Shown here piece after piece: positions 1 to 9,943 of a DNA stretch of 64,000 bases. Where the stretch lies: contig CAXTUB010000003.1 in NCBI GenBank assembly GCA_964247385.1, positions 186,001 to 250,000 of the forward strand, in the 5' to 3' direction. The notes under the pieces were generated by a model. That model saw only the letters and a program-made list of their open reading frames with translations. It had not been told where the DNA came from and did not search any database. The position numbers were made by a program, and so were the translations under genes. The DNA comes from TMP-86 sp964247385 (GTDB lineage Bacteria > Pseudomonadota > Gammaproteobacteria > Steroidobacterales > Steroidobacteraceae). Each line of letters opens with the position of its first letter. The stretch's first letter is position 1.

Positions 1-347
1 TTCAGGAAAGCGTGTATGAGACCACCTACGCGGACGATTCGTTCGATCTCGTTTTTCTATTCGAAGTACTCGAGCACCTCGACGAGCCGCAGCGCGCGCT
101 GCGCGAGCTAGCAAGAATTCTAAAGCCCGAGGGTTACCTGATCCTGGGTGTGCCGCGCGAGCCGATTTGGTGCGCGCTCAACATGGCGCGTGGAAAATAT
201 CTTGCTCACTTCGGCAATACACCTGGGCATTTGAATCATTGGTCCTCGCTCGGGCTGCGGCGCTACATTGATCGGCATTTCGGCCCGGTCTTGTCTCATC
301 GCATGCCTTTGCCTTGGACCCAGGTCCTCGCTCGAAAGCGCACATGA
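1..347 (+). CDS. SAM-dependent methyltransferase, C-terminal part (5' truncated by window)
   Basis: The reading frame is open to the left window edge, so only the C-terminal ~115 residues are seen. The segments FDLVFLFEVLEHLDEP and LKPEGYLILGVP are the acidic post-I and motif III regions of class I (Methyltransf_11/23-like) SAM methyltransferases; the SAM-binding glycine loop would lie upstream of the window. Its stop codon overlaps the start of the next gene (ATGA), so the two are translationally coupled and it probably acts in the glycan cluster. The substrate cannot be deduced. Confidence 0.8.
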   Translation, partial: QESVYETTYADDSFDLVFLFEVLEHLDEPQRALRELARILKPEGYLILGVPREPIWCALNMARGKYLAHFGNTPGHLNHWSSLGLRRYIDRHFGPVLSHRMPLPWTQVLARKRT

Positions 348-2086
348 GCATGAAAACCATCTCCCGTATCTCTGTCGGAAACTCGCGCGACGTCGCCATT
401 TCATTGGCGCTGACCGGGCTCTGCTCGCTTCTCGTGTATTGGATCTTGGGACACCCGATGCTGACCGGCATCGATGATGAGAACATCACACAAAACTACG
501 GCCTCAATCTGGCCAACGGTTTTGGGTACGTTTACACGCCGCATGCAGAGCGCGTCGAGGGCGCCACGTCTCCCCTGTGGGTCGGCGTCAACTATCTGCT
601 GTACAAAGTCACGTCTCATCCCGAGCCCTTCGTGCTCGCATGCGGTGTGGCGCTGACGGCGCTCGCGATTTATTGGGCTCTCGGCATTACGCGCTGTTTG
701 TCGGTTGGGTTGGCGCTGCCAACTTGGGCTTTTTGGATTCCGGTGGGCGCCATCGCTGCTCAGCCCAATTACTTTCATTGGTCGGTGGTGACTCTCATGG
801 ACCAGGGTCTGTGGAGCGCTATCGTGATGGGGCTCGCGTTCGTTTTGGCGCGTCAGATCGGAAGTGCGAATGCTCGCCCGCGAGTTTCGGTGCTCGGCGC
901 GGCGCTATGTATTCTCAGCGTGCTGGCGCGGCCGGAATCCATGTTGCTCATTCCTGTGATGCTCGTGCTTGCCGGCATTGCTCTTGCGGCGAACACGGGC
1001 GTGCGAGCGTCGCTTCGCAGTGTGGCGCCCTACTTCGCACTGATGCTGTTGTCCCTGGGCGCCTTGACTGTTCTTCGCATCGCATATTTTGGCTATCCGC
1101 TGCCAAATACCTATTACGCCAAAGTTTCGAGTCACCCGAAGGACAATATCCTGCACGGACTTCAATACTTAGTTTCGTTTCTCAGCTCCAATGTCTTGGT
1201 CATCCCTGCCGTTTTGGCGGCGCTCCTTGGCCTTGCGCTTGCCATCCGATCATTGTGGATTGGGGCGAAATCAGCGATTCCGCAAGCGCCCATCGACGGC
1301 ATGATGCTGCTCATCGGCGGAACGTCGTTGTCAGCGATAGGCATTGCGATTTTCGAGGGCGGCGATCACTTTCCAGGCGGCAGATTGTTGCAGCCGTATC
1401 TTCCATTGATGTGTGTCGCGCTGACATTCTATGTTCCACTTTTGGGTAGCTGGAGCCAGCTGATTCCAAGCCGTAGAATTCGCCTGAGCTGGACATGCGC
1501 CCTCTTCGCCGCCACGCTCGTCGCCAGTTATTCGGCGTTTGCGTTCGCCAAAAAAGATTTCAAGGAAGACTTCACCATTGCGCAAGACGGCCGCCGCATG
1601 GGCGAGCTTCTCAACACGTTGCCCGACCAACCATCCGTTGGCGTGTTGCCCGCCGGTGGAATCGCGCTGACCTACAATGGGCGAGTCGCTGACTTGCTCG
1701 GCCTGAACTGGGTGGACATGGCGCACGCTACCGGGCGGCGCTTGGGGCTGCCGGGACACAGTGCCTTCAATACCGACGTGTTCTGGAAACAACCGCCGGA
1801 AATCATGCTGCCGGAGTTGATCGATGAGGCCAACCCTCTGATCGAGCCTCAAATGCCCGGTCACTGGGAGCTCTCCTTGTTGCACGGTCTACCGAATGAG
1901 CAGCAGTTTCGCGAAAGCTACCAACCCGTGAAGCTGCACTTGGGCAACGGTGAGATTTTTGCTTACGCCTCGAAGAGATTCATCGAGCGTCACTCGGGGG
2001 ATGCGCGAATCGAGCCGCTGCCCTGGGGGAGGTTCCGTCCGCCCCAGCCAAAACGAGGGGCGACTAGCGTCCTTGGCGCATCCTGA
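344..2086 (+). CDS. Polytopic membrane glycosyltransferase-like protein (AftB/GT39-like)
   Basis: A 580-residue protein with many hydrophobic helices and a periplasmic-looking C-terminal third. Early in the protein DDENITQNYGLNLANG followed by RVEGATSPLWVG resembles the first-loop signature (acidic pair, then EG-TSPLW) of lipid-phosphosugar-dependent GT-C transferases such as AftB and related mannosyl/arabinosyltransferases. It would transfer a sugar from a polyprenyl carrier on the outer face of the inner membrane. I chose ATG 344, which overlaps the upstream stop as ATGA, rather than the longer TTG-type start at 314. Family assignment is by motif; donor and acceptor are unknown. Confidence 0.7.
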   Translation: MSMKTISRISVGNSRDVAISLALTGLCSLLVYWILGHPMLTGIDDENITQNYGLNLANGFGYVYTPHAERVEGATSPLWVGVNYLLYKVTSHPEPFVLACGVALTALAIYWALGITRCLSVGLALPTWAFWIPVGAIAAQPNYFHWSVVTLMDQGLWSAIVMGLAFVLARQIGSANARPRVSVLGAALCILSVLARPESMLLIPVMLVLAGIALAANTGVRASLRSVAPYFALMLLSLGALTVLRIAYFGYPLPNTYYAKVSSHPKDNILHGLQYLVSFLSSNVLVIPAVLAALLGLALAIRSLWIGAKSAIPQAPIDGMMLLIGGTSLSAIGIAIFEGGDHFPGGRLLQPYLPLMCVALTFYVPLLGSWSQLIPSRRIRLSWTCALFAATLVASYSAFAFAKKDFKEDFTIAQDGRRMGELLNTLPDQPSVGVLPAGGIALTYNGRVADLLGLNWVDMAHATGRRLGLPGHSAFNTDVFWKQPPEIMLPELIDEANPLIEPQMPGHWELSLLHGLPNEQQFRESYQPVKLHLGNGEIFAYASKRFIERHSGDARIEPLPWGRFRPPQPKRGATSVLGAS

Positions 2087-2103
2087 TCAGCCGACCTCTC
2101 CCA

Positions 2104-3066
2104 TCATCGCGCCGACGATTTCCGGATCCTGAAGCCAATGAGAATGCCTTTCGCCAAATCGACGACATAGGCGCGCCCATTCACCCGACGCGCATGATTC
2201 CTTTGCAGTGTGCCAAGCGCCCAGCGCTTCGCGCCACGCAGCATCTCGTATCCGGTACGCACCAGAAAAAACAGCTCGCCGCGCCGTAGCTCGCGTCCGA
2301 ACCAGCCACCTTGCGACAGCGCGTAATTGCTATACACCGAGGCGAGCTCGGCGTCGTCTCGCCAGTGCAGATGCGTGACTTGAATCTGCGGCCAGTAATG
2401 AATGGCGTAGCCTGCTTTGAAAGCTCGGTGCGCCCATTCCGGATCTTCACAATACCTTACGAGCTCAGCCTCATCGAATGATCCAATTCGCCGGAACGCC
2501 GCGAGCTCGGCGCCGAAATTGCCGCCGCAGAAGTGATCGCCTTTGAGCGGTGCCGCGGTGAACAAACGAGGCTGCTCGCCTTCGGATACCGACGGCGCGC
2601 CCTCAACTTCAGCCAGCACGCGTCCCGTGGCAATCTCACGCGGGCGGCTCAGCAATGCAGCACGCATTTCTTTCAGCCAGTTTGCATCGGCGATGCAGTC
2701 ATCGTCGGTGGTTGCAAAAAATCGTGTGGCAACGCTTGCGATGCCCGCGTTTCTTCCGGCCGCGGCGCCCCGGGTCTTTGTGTGTACATATCGGACGCGA
2801 TAACCCTTCGCGGCAAACTCGCTCAACATCACATCCATCGACCCCGGATTACCCTGATGCGACAGGATGATCTCTCGCGGCGTGCACGAGCCTTCGGCAA
2901 TGGCCGCGACGGAGCGCCGCAAACAATCCCGCCCCAAAGTGGGAATGACGACGCTGATATCGTTTGCGAGCTCCGCGCTACCCTTGACGTCGGCGAGCTT
3001 TGCGTCCGCGGCGAGCCCCGCATCCGCGGCGAGCCCCGCGTCACTCGGCTTCGTGGTTACATCCAT
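2104..3066 (-). CDS. Glycosyltransferase family 2 (GT-A fold)
   Basis: This 320-residue cytosolic enzyme has a GT2 core: ISVVIPTLGRD near residues 37-47, RNAGIA at 105-110 and a DDD metal/nucleotide-binding motif at 121-123 (TTDDDCIADANW). It would add a sugar from a nucleotide-sugar donor to a glycan intermediate. The first 30 residues are a poor-complexity extension with a six-residue repeat (AGLAAD twice), encoded by an 18-bp tandem duplication, so the native start may be internal, before ISVV. It is convergent with the upstream membrane glycosyltransferase and divergent from the PIG-L deacetylase. Confidence 0.85.
   Translation of the reverse strand: MDVTTKPSDAGLAADAGLAADAKLADVKGSAELANDISVVIPTLGRDCLRRSVAAIAEGSCTPREIILSHQGNPGSMDVMLSEFAAKGYRVRYVHTKTRGAAAGRNAGIASVATRFFATTDDDCIADANWLKEMRAALLSRPREIATGRVLAEVEGAPSVSEGEQPRLFTAAPLKGDHFCGGNFGAELAAFRRIGSFDEAELVRYCEDPEWAHRAFKAGYAIHYWPQIQVTHLHWRDDAELASVYSNYALSQGGWFGRELRRGELFFLVRTGYEMLRGAKRWALGTLQRNHARRVNGRAYVVDLAKGILIGFRIRKSSAR
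3005..3039. repeat. 18-bp tandem duplication inside GT2 N-terminus
   Basis: The unit TCCGCGGCGAGCCCCGCA occurs twice in tandem (the second copy ends with one change) and encodes the AGLAAD repeat. It is in frame, so it only lengthens the N-terminal linker of the glycosyltransferase. Confidence 0.8.
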
Positions 3067-3209
3067 CGCGCTCGCGTTTTAGCGGAGAGCTGCTGGCGGG
3101 TCAAGGATGCGTATGCCGGCAACGGATGCGGAAGGGCGCGGCGTTCGCACTTTGCGGGTTCGCGTATGCTTTGGAACCTCATGCCCATCGACCATTCTGC
3201 ATTCGTGCG

Positions 3210-3956
3210 ATGACTTTGCGCGCCGGCAGCCCGCTGACCCAGGGCCATACCGTCATCATATCGCCACATTTCGACGATGCGATCATGTCGCTCGGCGCCA
3301 CCATTTTCCGTGCGACGAACGCGGGGAGTGAAGTGACCATTCTCACGGTGTTTGGGGGCTCGGTCAGCGCAGAAGTTCCAGCGAGCGAGTGGGATCGCAA
3401 GGCGGGGTTCGCCACCGCAGGCGCATCGGCCCGCGCGCGGCGGGAGGAGGATCGCGCGGCTTGCTTGCTCGTCGGCGCCAAATCCGCGTGGCTGGATTTT
3501 GATGCGGAGCCGTACCCCCGCGGCGTGACGCTTGCGCAATTGAGCGCGAGCATTGCCGCACATGTCGCGCCAAGCGATGCGGTATTGCTCCCCGGCTACC
3601 CTCTCGAACACGCGGATCATCTTGCGGTCGCACGAGCAACGCTCGAGTTCCCCATCGCCTGCCGACGCATGGGGGTTTACGTTGAGCAGCCCTATGCGTA
3701 TTTCATGCACGCCGTGCACCGGCGCCCGGCCGAACGCGATGCCGCTGCGCCGAGTCTTGCGCCGCTCATCAAGACTCCTCTCGAGTGGACCCACGTCCGC
3801 GCGAGCACGGTCGAAGCGCGCCTTAAAAATCGCGCCATGCGCGCCTATGCATCGCAGCTGCGCCAACTCGGATTGGGCCGATGGGGCCGGTTCCAACTGC
3901 TGCGAGAGGAAGGAAAGCGAGGCGGCGAATCTTTCGGCTGGCTGCACCGCGCCTGA
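3210..3956 (+). CDS. PIG-L family deacetylase
   Basis: A 248-residue protein with the zinc-site signature of the PIG-L/LmbE N-deacetylase family: SPHFDDAIMSLGA (H20, D22, D23; the usual E is A) and the later YPLEHADHLAV metal/base motif. Family members remove N-acetyl groups from GlcNAc-type sugars in glycolipids, antibiotics or small thiols. In this cluster it probably deacetylates an amino sugar of the glycan or its lipid-linked precursor. The ORF is open upstream to 3000, but ATG 3210 starts just before the conserved beta strand, so I prefer it. Substrate is inferred only from context. Confidence 0.8.
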   Translation: MTLRAGSPLTQGHTVIISPHFDDAIMSLGATIFRATNAGSEVTILTVFGGSVSAEVPASEWDRKAGFATAGASARARREEDRAACLLVGAKSAWLDFDAEPYPRGVTLAQLSASIAAHVAPSDAVLLPGYPLEHADHLAVARATLEFPIACRRMGVYVEQPYAYFMHAVHRRPAERDAAAPSLAPLIKTPLEWTHVRASTVEARLKNRAMRAYASQLRQLGLGRWGRFQLLREEGKRGGESFGWLHRA

Positions 3957-3996
3957 ACACTCGGTCGCCCGCCAGCGCTCAACTACGCTCGCTGAC

Positions 3997-4036
3997 GTTC
4001 ACCAGCGCTTGCCCGCGTTCACCAGCGCTCGCCGGC
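3997..4036. repeat. 20-bp tandem duplication in a convergent intergenic gap
   Basis: Two adjacent 20-bp copies, each beginning GTTCACCAGCGCT, differ at two positions. They lie between the stops of the PIG-L and GT4 genes. Confidence 0.7.
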
Positions 4037-4060
4037 AAGCACCGCGGCAATCACTCGCGC

Positions 4061-5197
4061 TCATGCCGTCACGCGCGTCTGCAAGGGCGCACAATCAGAC
4101 GCTGCCGCGCGCAACACTTCGAGAGTTTCCCAGGCGCATTTTTCCCAACTGAACTGCGCAACCCTCGCATAGCCTTTGACTACGAGTTGTGCTGACAACT
4201 CAGAGCTCGTGAGAACTTGTTCGATGCCTCGTGCGATGTCGCTCTCATCGAACGGATCGACGAGGACGGCTGCGCCATCCACCACCTCTGGACACGCTCC
4301 TTGAGTCGATGTCACCACCGGACAGCCGCAGGCCATCGCTTCGAGCAACGGAATGCCGAACCCTTCGTACAAAGACGGCATCACGAATGCGCTCGCAAGG
4401 CTGTACAGCACGGGCAGGTCATCGGCCTCGACATAACCGAGCACGCTCACCCGCTCATTGAGGCCATGTGATTGGATGGCGGCAAAATCCGCTTCGGTCT
4501 TGAAATGCTTGACGCCGCCGATGACCAACTGATGCGGCACCCGCTTTGCGATCCGAGCGAACGCGGCGACGAGGCCGCGCACATTTTTCATGGGATAAAT
4601 GCGGCCGACGAACAAGATGAATTTCTCGGGTAGGCCGTACTTCCGCAGCACCTGCGCCCGCCGCGCGGCATCATCGACGCGGCGAAAGCTTTGCTGAAAT
4701 CCGTGATGGACGGTGGCGACCTTTCCGGCCGGCAAATTGAAATGCGCTTGCATCTTGCGCGTCGCATCGTGTGACACCGAAATGATCTTGGCGGCACGCC
4801 GGCAATAAAACGGCAGAATCATCTGATGATACAGCCGGTCAAAAAAATAATAATTCTGCGGAAAGGCGATCCAGTCGGCGCCATGCATGACAAACACCGA
4901 AGGAATGCCGGCGAGGAGCGGGATTGAGTGCTTGAAATTCACCAGCACGTCGCACTGTAGCCGGCGCGCCTCCCGCGGCACCAACACTTGATCGAACCAG
5001 CCGCGGCGCTGCGTTTCGAACACCGTGACACGCGCATTGGCATACCGGCCGTAGCGCTCCGCTGCGCCCTGAAACCGAGTGAAGAGATGGTATTCGTTTC
5101 TCTGATCGATGCGCAGCAACGCCTCGAGCAAACAACGGGCATACTCGCCCGGACCTCCGACGTCGGAGAGACCACGCAACATAATTCCAATCTTCAT
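4061..5197 (-). CDS. Glycosyltransferase family 4 (GT-B fold)
   Basis: This 378-residue retaining GT-B enzyme shows the glycine-rich N-terminal acceptor loop (GGPGEYARCLLEAL), a donor-domain start FILFVGRIYPMKN and the C-terminal EX7E nucleotide-sugar motif (LYEGFGIPLLEAMACG). It most likely extends a lipid-linked oligosaccharide in the cytosol. I chose ATG 5197 (MKIGIMLRG) because this is the first beta strand; the frame is open upstream to 5356, but that extension has no family features. It ends convergently with the PIG-L gene. Sugar specificity cannot be read from the sequence. Confidence 0.85.
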   Translation of the reverse strand: MKIGIMLRGLSDVGGPGEYARCLLEALLRIDQRNEYHLFTRFQGAAERYGRYANARVTVFETQRRGWFDQVLVPREARRLQCDVLVNFKHSIPLLAGIPSVFVMHGADWIAFPQNYYFFDRLYHQMILPFYCRRAAKIISVSHDATRKMQAHFNLPAGKVATVHHGFQQSFRRVDDAARRAQVLRKYGLPEKFILFVGRIYPMKNVRGLVAAFARIAKRVPHQLVIGGVKHFKTEADFAAIQSHGLNERVSVLGYVEADDLPVLYSLASAFVMPSLYEGFGIPLLEAMACGCPVVTSTQGACPEVVDGAAVLVDPFDESDIARGIEQVLTSSELSAQLVVKGYARVAQFSWEKCAWETLEVLRAAASDCAPLQTRVTA

Positions 5198-5485
5198 CGG
5201 CACGGGAAAATCCTGGGTTCGGTCGGAACGTTCCTCTTGCGTAACGCGCTCCTTGCGATCTACGCGCATCAGTATAAGAAAACCCGACTGCAAAATAGTG
5301 ACATTGCTCTCACTTGAGCGCGTGGCAATTTGGTCATGAGCCAGCATAAGCGACAAAAGCTTCGGTAACTTTCAGGCTTGAAAGCCAGAGCGCCCTTTGA
5401 GTCATGCACTCGCGCACAGAGGATGAAAATAAAGCGCGAATCCGCAATCCGTTCCTTCGAGAACGAGCTGCTAGACTCGCCGCCG

Positions 5486-6700
5486 ATGATGAGCAGGCCG
5501 CGGGTGTATTGGCTGACCGAAGCGTTTTATCCACCGCTGGTCGGCGGGCAGGAGCTCATCGCGGCGGCGCTGGCCGCGGCTCTGGTCGCGCGCGGGCTCG
5601 CCGTGCACGTGGTCACAAGACAGACCGTGCCGCCCTGCGCGCGCGCTGAGCGAATCGGCCAAGTCGAGGTCCGGCGCATCGAGCCGGCAGGCCTTCTGAA
5701 GGGACGCGGCTGGCGCGCCTTGTTTCCGCTCGCCGGCTTTTTGTTTCGCATTGCCTGGATGCTGATCAGCGAGCGGCAGCGCTACGATGTGGTGATGGTC
5801 TCCGGCGTGAAGGTCATGCCGTTGATCGTGGTGCCCTTGGCGCGAGTCCTGGGCAAGCGTTGCATCTTGCGCGCCGAGAGCTACTTCGAGCTGCACGAGC
5901 CGATTTCAACCGAAAGCCTGCAAACCATGGGCATGGCGGGACGCTGGATGTTGCGTCGTGCCGAGCAGCTACGAAACTTCTCGTTGCGGCGAGCATCGGT
6001 CATCATCGCCATCTCCTCGCAGATTCGCGGTGAGCTGCTCCGTCGCGGCATCGCGCCCGAGCGCGTTGTCGATCTGCCGAATGCCGTGAGTCTTGCGGCG
6101 TTTTCTCCTCTCTCGCGTGAGGCGCGCACGGCTCTGCGTGCGCGGCTTGATCTGACCGGCCGCACGGTCCTCGTGTACTCGGGCCGGCTCGCGCGCGCCA
6201 AAGGCGTGCCGCTCCTCGTAAGCATCTGGCCTACGCTGGCTCGCGCTCACGCCGATCTTTTCCTTCTCATCGTCGGCTCGGGTAGCCGCTCGTTCGACGA
6301 CTGTGAGGCTGAGGTGAAACGCACCATCCAAGTGCAGGGGATGAGTGGGCGCGTGCGCTTCATTGAGGAAACACGCGACATTGCGCCGTACCTGCAGGCC
6401 AGTGATGTTTGGGTATTTCCCAGCGATTACGAAGGTTTCAGTTTGGCGCTTGCCGAAGCCATGGCCTGCGGCTGCGTGGTCGTCGCCACGGAGGTCGGCG
6501 CGGCGCCCGACCTCATCGTCGAAGGCAAGAGCGGATTTCTATGTGAGCCCAAGAATCCTGCCGCATTGAACGCCGCGCTCGAACGCGCCCTGGCCGCGCG
6601 CGACGCATGGCCGCGAATCGGTGCATCGGCGCGCGAGCGCGTCGAGCCGTTCAACCTGGAGCGCATTGCAGATCGCTATGCGTCCTTATGCGCGTCTTAG
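5486..6700 (+). CDS. Glycosyltransferase family 4 (GT-B fold)
   Basis: A 404-residue GT4 protein. The N-terminus (RVYWLTEAFYPPLVGGQE) is the typical first strand plus glycine loop, RTVLVYSGRLARAKG starts the donor domain, and DYEGFSLALAEAMACG is the EX7E motif. ATG codons at 5486 and 5489 immediately precede the fold; the upstream frame to 5378 looks non-coding. The gene is divergent from the previous GT4 and its end overlaps the end of the convergent asparagine-synthase gene by 4 bp. Role: one sugar addition in the glycan pathway. Confidence 0.85.
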   Translation: MMSRPRVYWLTEAFYPPLVGGQELIAAALAAALVARGLAVHVVTRQTVPPCARAERIGQVEVRRIEPAGLLKGRGWRALFPLAGFLFRIAWMLISERQRYDVVMVSGVKVMPLIVVPLARVLGKRCILRAESYFELHEPISTESLQTMGMAGRWMLRRAEQLRNFSLRRASVIIAISSQIRGELLRRGIAPERVVDLPNAVSLAAFSPLSREARTALRARLDLTGRTVLVYSGRLARAKGVPLLVSIWPTLARAHADLFLLIVGSGSRSFDDCEAEVKRTIQVQGMSGRVRFIEETRDIAPYLQASDVWVFPSDYEGFSLALAEAMACGCVVVATEVGAAPDLIVEGKSGFLCEPKNPAALNAALERALAARDAWPRIGASARERVEPFNLERIADRYASLCAS

Positions 6701-8631
6701 GCGGCCGCGCGATGACCTGACGAGGCTAAACGAAGCGAATCCTTCGATTGCCCGAGTATCATCATTCGATACCAGACTTCGGAGTTGATCAACAGCCACA
6801 GACGATTGCCGTGGTCTTCACGGCCCGCCAGATGCGCGGCCAGCAGCCGCTCGATCGATGCGGATTCGAACACACCGTCGCGCACCAGGGCCGAGTCGCG
6901 CAGGTACCGCTCATACAGCGCGCGGTATTGGTCTCGCATCAAGTAAGGCAGCGCCGATGAAAAACCTTGCTTGGGGCGCGTGAGAATGGAGGCCGGCAAG
7001 TAGCGGGCCGCCAATTTTTTCTGGATGTAGCGCAAGCTCCGCCCGCGCACTTTCATATCCGACGGCAAACTCGCCGCAAACTCGGCCAGTCGGTGATCCA
7101 TGAACGGGCTGCGCGTTTCGAGGCCGTGAGCCATGCTCATGCGGTCGGAAATCATGACGGGGTGATCGGGCAAGCGTACCTTGCTGTCGGCATACAGCAT
7201 GCGGTCCACGGGGTCCGCCGCGTGCGCATCGAACGGTTGCGTCAGCGCCGCCTCGGGATCGAATGCCGCCAGCCGCTCGCGTACCGCGCGAGTCAACAGC
7301 GCTTCGCGGGCCGCCGCATCGAAATAAAAATAAGACAGGCTCGCCGCGTATCGCTCTCCGCCCTCCAAGAAGGACAGTCGATGCAGCCAGCGCAACTGAT
7401 GGCCTGCGCTCTTGTACCACCCGGACGATGGCACCCAGGATAGCGCCGGGCCCAGGATGTGCCGGCGGATGGCGGACGGCACCCGCCCATAATGCCCCGC
7501 GTAAATGTTTCCGTAATAGCGGTCGTAGCCGCCGAATAGCTCATCTCCGCCGTCGCCGCCGATGACCACTTTCACGGTTTCGTGCGCGAAGCGCGATACT
7601 TGATACGCGCACAACGAGAGCGGATCGGACGGCTCGTCCAAATGCCACACGAGCTCCGGCAACACCTGGCCGAGATCGAGCTCGAGGGTTTCCTCGTGAT
7701 GCTCAGTCGCGCAATCTTGCGCCACCGCAAGCGCATAGGGCGCCTCGTTGAATTGCTGGTACGGCAGACCCATGGTAAACGTCGGCAAATTCTTGACGCC
7801 GATCTTCTTGACGAGCATGGCCACCAGCAGACTCGAATCGAGACCGCCGCTCAAAAATGCGCCGACTCGAACATCGCTCACCATGTGCAAGCGGAGTGAT
7901 TCGGCGATGTGTTCTTCGAGCGCATCGACGAGCTCGTCTTCCGAGCCCGCGAGCTTCTTGCCGTAACTCAAATCCCAGTACGGCCGAATGTGTGGCTTGC
8001 CGCCCCGCTCGAGGGTCAGGCAATGCCCGGGCGGCAGCTTGTGCACGCCTTCGAACATGGTCAGCGGCGGTGCGATGAGCCGCAACGTGAGATATTGCTC
8101 GAGGGCCGCCACATTGAGCGAGCGCAAGCTTTGATCGAGCGCCAAGAGGCTCTTGATCTCGGACGCGAATGCAAAGCGCTGCGGCTGCGAAATGTAGAAC
8201 AACGGCTTCTGCCCGAGATGATCGCGCGCGGCGAGCAACCGCTGGCGCCTGGAATCCCAGAGAGCGAACGCGAACATGCCGCGCAAGTGAGCCAACAAGC
8301 CGTCGCCGTAACGCTCGTACAACCCAATGATGACTTCGCAGTCGCTATGCGTTACGAAACGGTGGCCGTCTGCCGCGAGCTCCCTGCGCAGCGCCTGATA
8401 GTTGTAGATCTCGCCGTTGCATACCAACCAAATGGTGCGCTCCGCGTTGTGCAACGGCTGGCGTCCGCCTTCCAGATCAATGATGGACAAGCGCCGATGG
8501 CCGAGCGTAATACCCTCTGCTGCGTAAACGCCTTCGCCGTCCGGTCCACGATGGGCAAGCGCGGCAAGCATTGCGCGCAGATCGTCGCCGCCCGTCTCCA
8601 CTCGCCCCACGATGCCCGCGATGCCGCACAT
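6697..8631 (-). CDS. asnB: Asparagine synthase (glutamine-hydrolysing) family amidotransferase
   Basis: A 644-residue two-domain enzyme. After Met1, Cys2 (MCGIAGIVG) is the N-terminal nucleophile of the class II glutaminase domain, and AHRGPDGEG, LGHRRLSIIDL and CNGEIYNY are its substrate motifs. The C-terminal domain carries the ATP-pyrophosphatase loop SGGLDSS. Such enzymes make Asn from Asp and Gln; copies inside polysaccharide clusters often amidate uronic-acid or sugar carboxyls. Context favours the second role, but the motifs do not decide it. The start ATG overlaps the upstream GT4 stop as TGATG, so the two are translationally coupled. Confidence 0.88.
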   Translation of the reverse strand: MCGIAGIVGRVETGGDDLRAMLAALAHRGPDGEGVYAAEGITLGHRRLSIIDLEGGRQPLHNAERTIWLVCNGEIYNYQALRRELAADGHRFVTHSDCEVIIGLYERYGDGLLAHLRGMFAFALWDSRRQRLLAARDHLGQKPLFYISQPQRFAFASEIKSLLALDQSLRSLNVAALEQYLTLRLIAPPLTMFEGVHKLPPGHCLTLERGGKPHIRPYWDLSYGKKLAGSEDELVDALEEHIAESLRLHMVSDVRVGAFLSGGLDSSLLVAMLVKKIGVKNLPTFTMGLPYQQFNEAPYALAVAQDCATEHHEETLELDLGQVLPELVWHLDEPSDPLSLCAYQVSRFAHETVKVVIGGDGGDELFGGYDRYYGNIYAGHYGRVPSAIRRHILGPALSWVPSSGWYKSAGHQLRWLHRLSFLEGGERYAASLSYFYFDAAAREALLTRAVRERLAAFDPEAALTQPFDAHAADPVDRMLYADSKVRLPDHPVMISDRMSMAHGLETRSPFMDHRLAEFAASLPSDMKVRGRSLRYIQKKLAARYLPASILTRPKQGFSSALPYLMRDQYRALYERYLRDSALVRDGVFESASIERLLAAHLAGREDHGNRLWLLINSEVWYRMMILGQSKDSLRLASSGHRAAA

Positions 8632-9824
8632 CAGTGCGTTCCGCGCAGCGCGATCGCGCCGCGTTGCGCAATGGCTCGCTCGAACACGGCCTCATAACGC
8701 TCGGCACACCGGTCGATGAAAAAATTCTCGACGAGCCGCCGGTTGTTTTCTCCCATGGCATGGCGCGCACCGGCGTCGTCCAACACCTCCGCAATGGCCC
8801 GAGCAAATCCGGAAACATCGTTCAAATGCAGCACGCGCCCCGTTTGCCGGTCAGTGAGAAAATCCGTCTGTCCGCCGTGATCGTAGCAAATGATCGGCAG
8901 GCCAAAAGCCATGGCTTCGAGAAAAACCAAGCCAAAACCTTCGTGTTGGGTGGTCGACACGAACACGTCGGCGCTCGCGAGAGCCTGCCATTTCTGCGCT
9001 TCAGTGGCCTGACCTAAGCAATGCACGCGGCCAGAAATCCCCAACCGCTCGGCTATTTCCCGGGTGGCCTGCGCGTCGGGACCCTCGCCGACGATGAGCA
9101 GATGCGCTGAACGGCTCGATGCATGCAACGCCTGCACGAGTTGCGGCGTTGCTTTACGCGGCACCAAACGCCCCACGGTGACGAGCACATGGGCGCCTTC
9201 AGGGAGCCCCAGGGCCGCGCGCAACGACGGCTCGGCGCGCGGCGGCCGCTCGATGCCGAGGGGAATGAGATCCACATCGCGCCGGACGTCAAAAATCGAC
9301 TCCACGTGACCCACGGTGTTGCGCGACTGGCCCACCACGGCATCTGCGCTTTTCAACAAATGCCGGATGGGCGCACGAAGCCAACGATGCCGGTGCGGCG
9401 AAGACTTCTTGCTGGGATCAAAGAGATCGCCGCCGTGCACCGACAAGATGTTGGGCACGCCGTAGTAGCTCGCGAGCAGTGCGCCGGCAGGCCCCGTCGG
9501 CACGACGAAGTGTGTGTTCACGATGTCAAAGGCGCGCCGGCCGAGCAATGCGCCGCGCAACACCGCCGCCGGCAGGTACGCGAGCATCGAGGGAAAATTG
9601 GCGACCGCCAAGTGCTTGCGGAAAAACACGGGCACTCGCAGCACTCGAACACCGGCGTCCTCGGAGTGCGTGGTCAGATGACGCGCCCGTGAGGTGAGCA
9701 CCGTCACTTCGTGGCGTTTCGCGAGCTCGCGCGCAAGCGCCGCCATCACGACTCCGCCGCCGCCGCCCAGCGGCGGATACTCATAATTACAAAACAAGAT
9801 TTTCAAATGAGACAGTCTTTGCAC
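8631..9824 (-). CDS. Glycosyltransferase family 4 (GT-B fold)
   Basis: A 397-residue GT-B transferase: ILFCNYEYPPLGGGGGV is the N-terminal strand with a five-glycine loop, LVTVGRLVPRKATPQL opens the donor domain and EGFGLVFLEAMAFG is the EX7E motif. It is the first gene of a two-gene minus-strand operon with the amidotransferase (TGATG overlap), so the sugar it transfers may be the one amidated. It is divergent from the methyltransferase at 9944. Confidence 0.87.
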   Translation of the reverse strand: MQRLSHLKILFCNYEYPPLGGGGGVVMAALARELAKRHEVTVLTSRARHLTTHSEDAGVRVLRVPVFFRKHLAVANFPSMLAYLPAAVLRGALLGRRAFDIVNTHFVVPTGPAGALLASYYGVPNILSVHGGDLFDPSKKSSPHRHRWLRAPIRHLLKSADAVVGQSRNTVGHVESIFDVRRDVDLIPLGIERPPRAEPSLRAALGLPEGAHVLVTVGRLVPRKATPQLVQALHASSRSAHLLIVGEGPDAQATREIAERLGISGRVHCLGQATEAQKWQALASADVFVSTTQHEGFGLVFLEAMAFGLPIICYDHGGQTDFLTDRQTGRVLHLNDVSGFARAIAEVLDDAGARHAMGENNRRLVENFFIDRCAERYEAVFERAIAQRGAIALRGTH

Positions 9825-9943
9825 GGCTCACGCGCGGACATAATGTGCGCGGCCACTGCACGCGCTGCTTGATTCATGTTCTTACGAGGACATCGCAACG
9901 CGGCGCATCATATACTCTCATGAGCCTTGCTCAGGAGTGTGAG

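Noticed and set aside
577..1449. 290-residue plus-strand ORF
   Set aside because: It is a shadow in another frame of the GT-C membrane gene; Arg/Ala-rich, with no domain or ribosome site.
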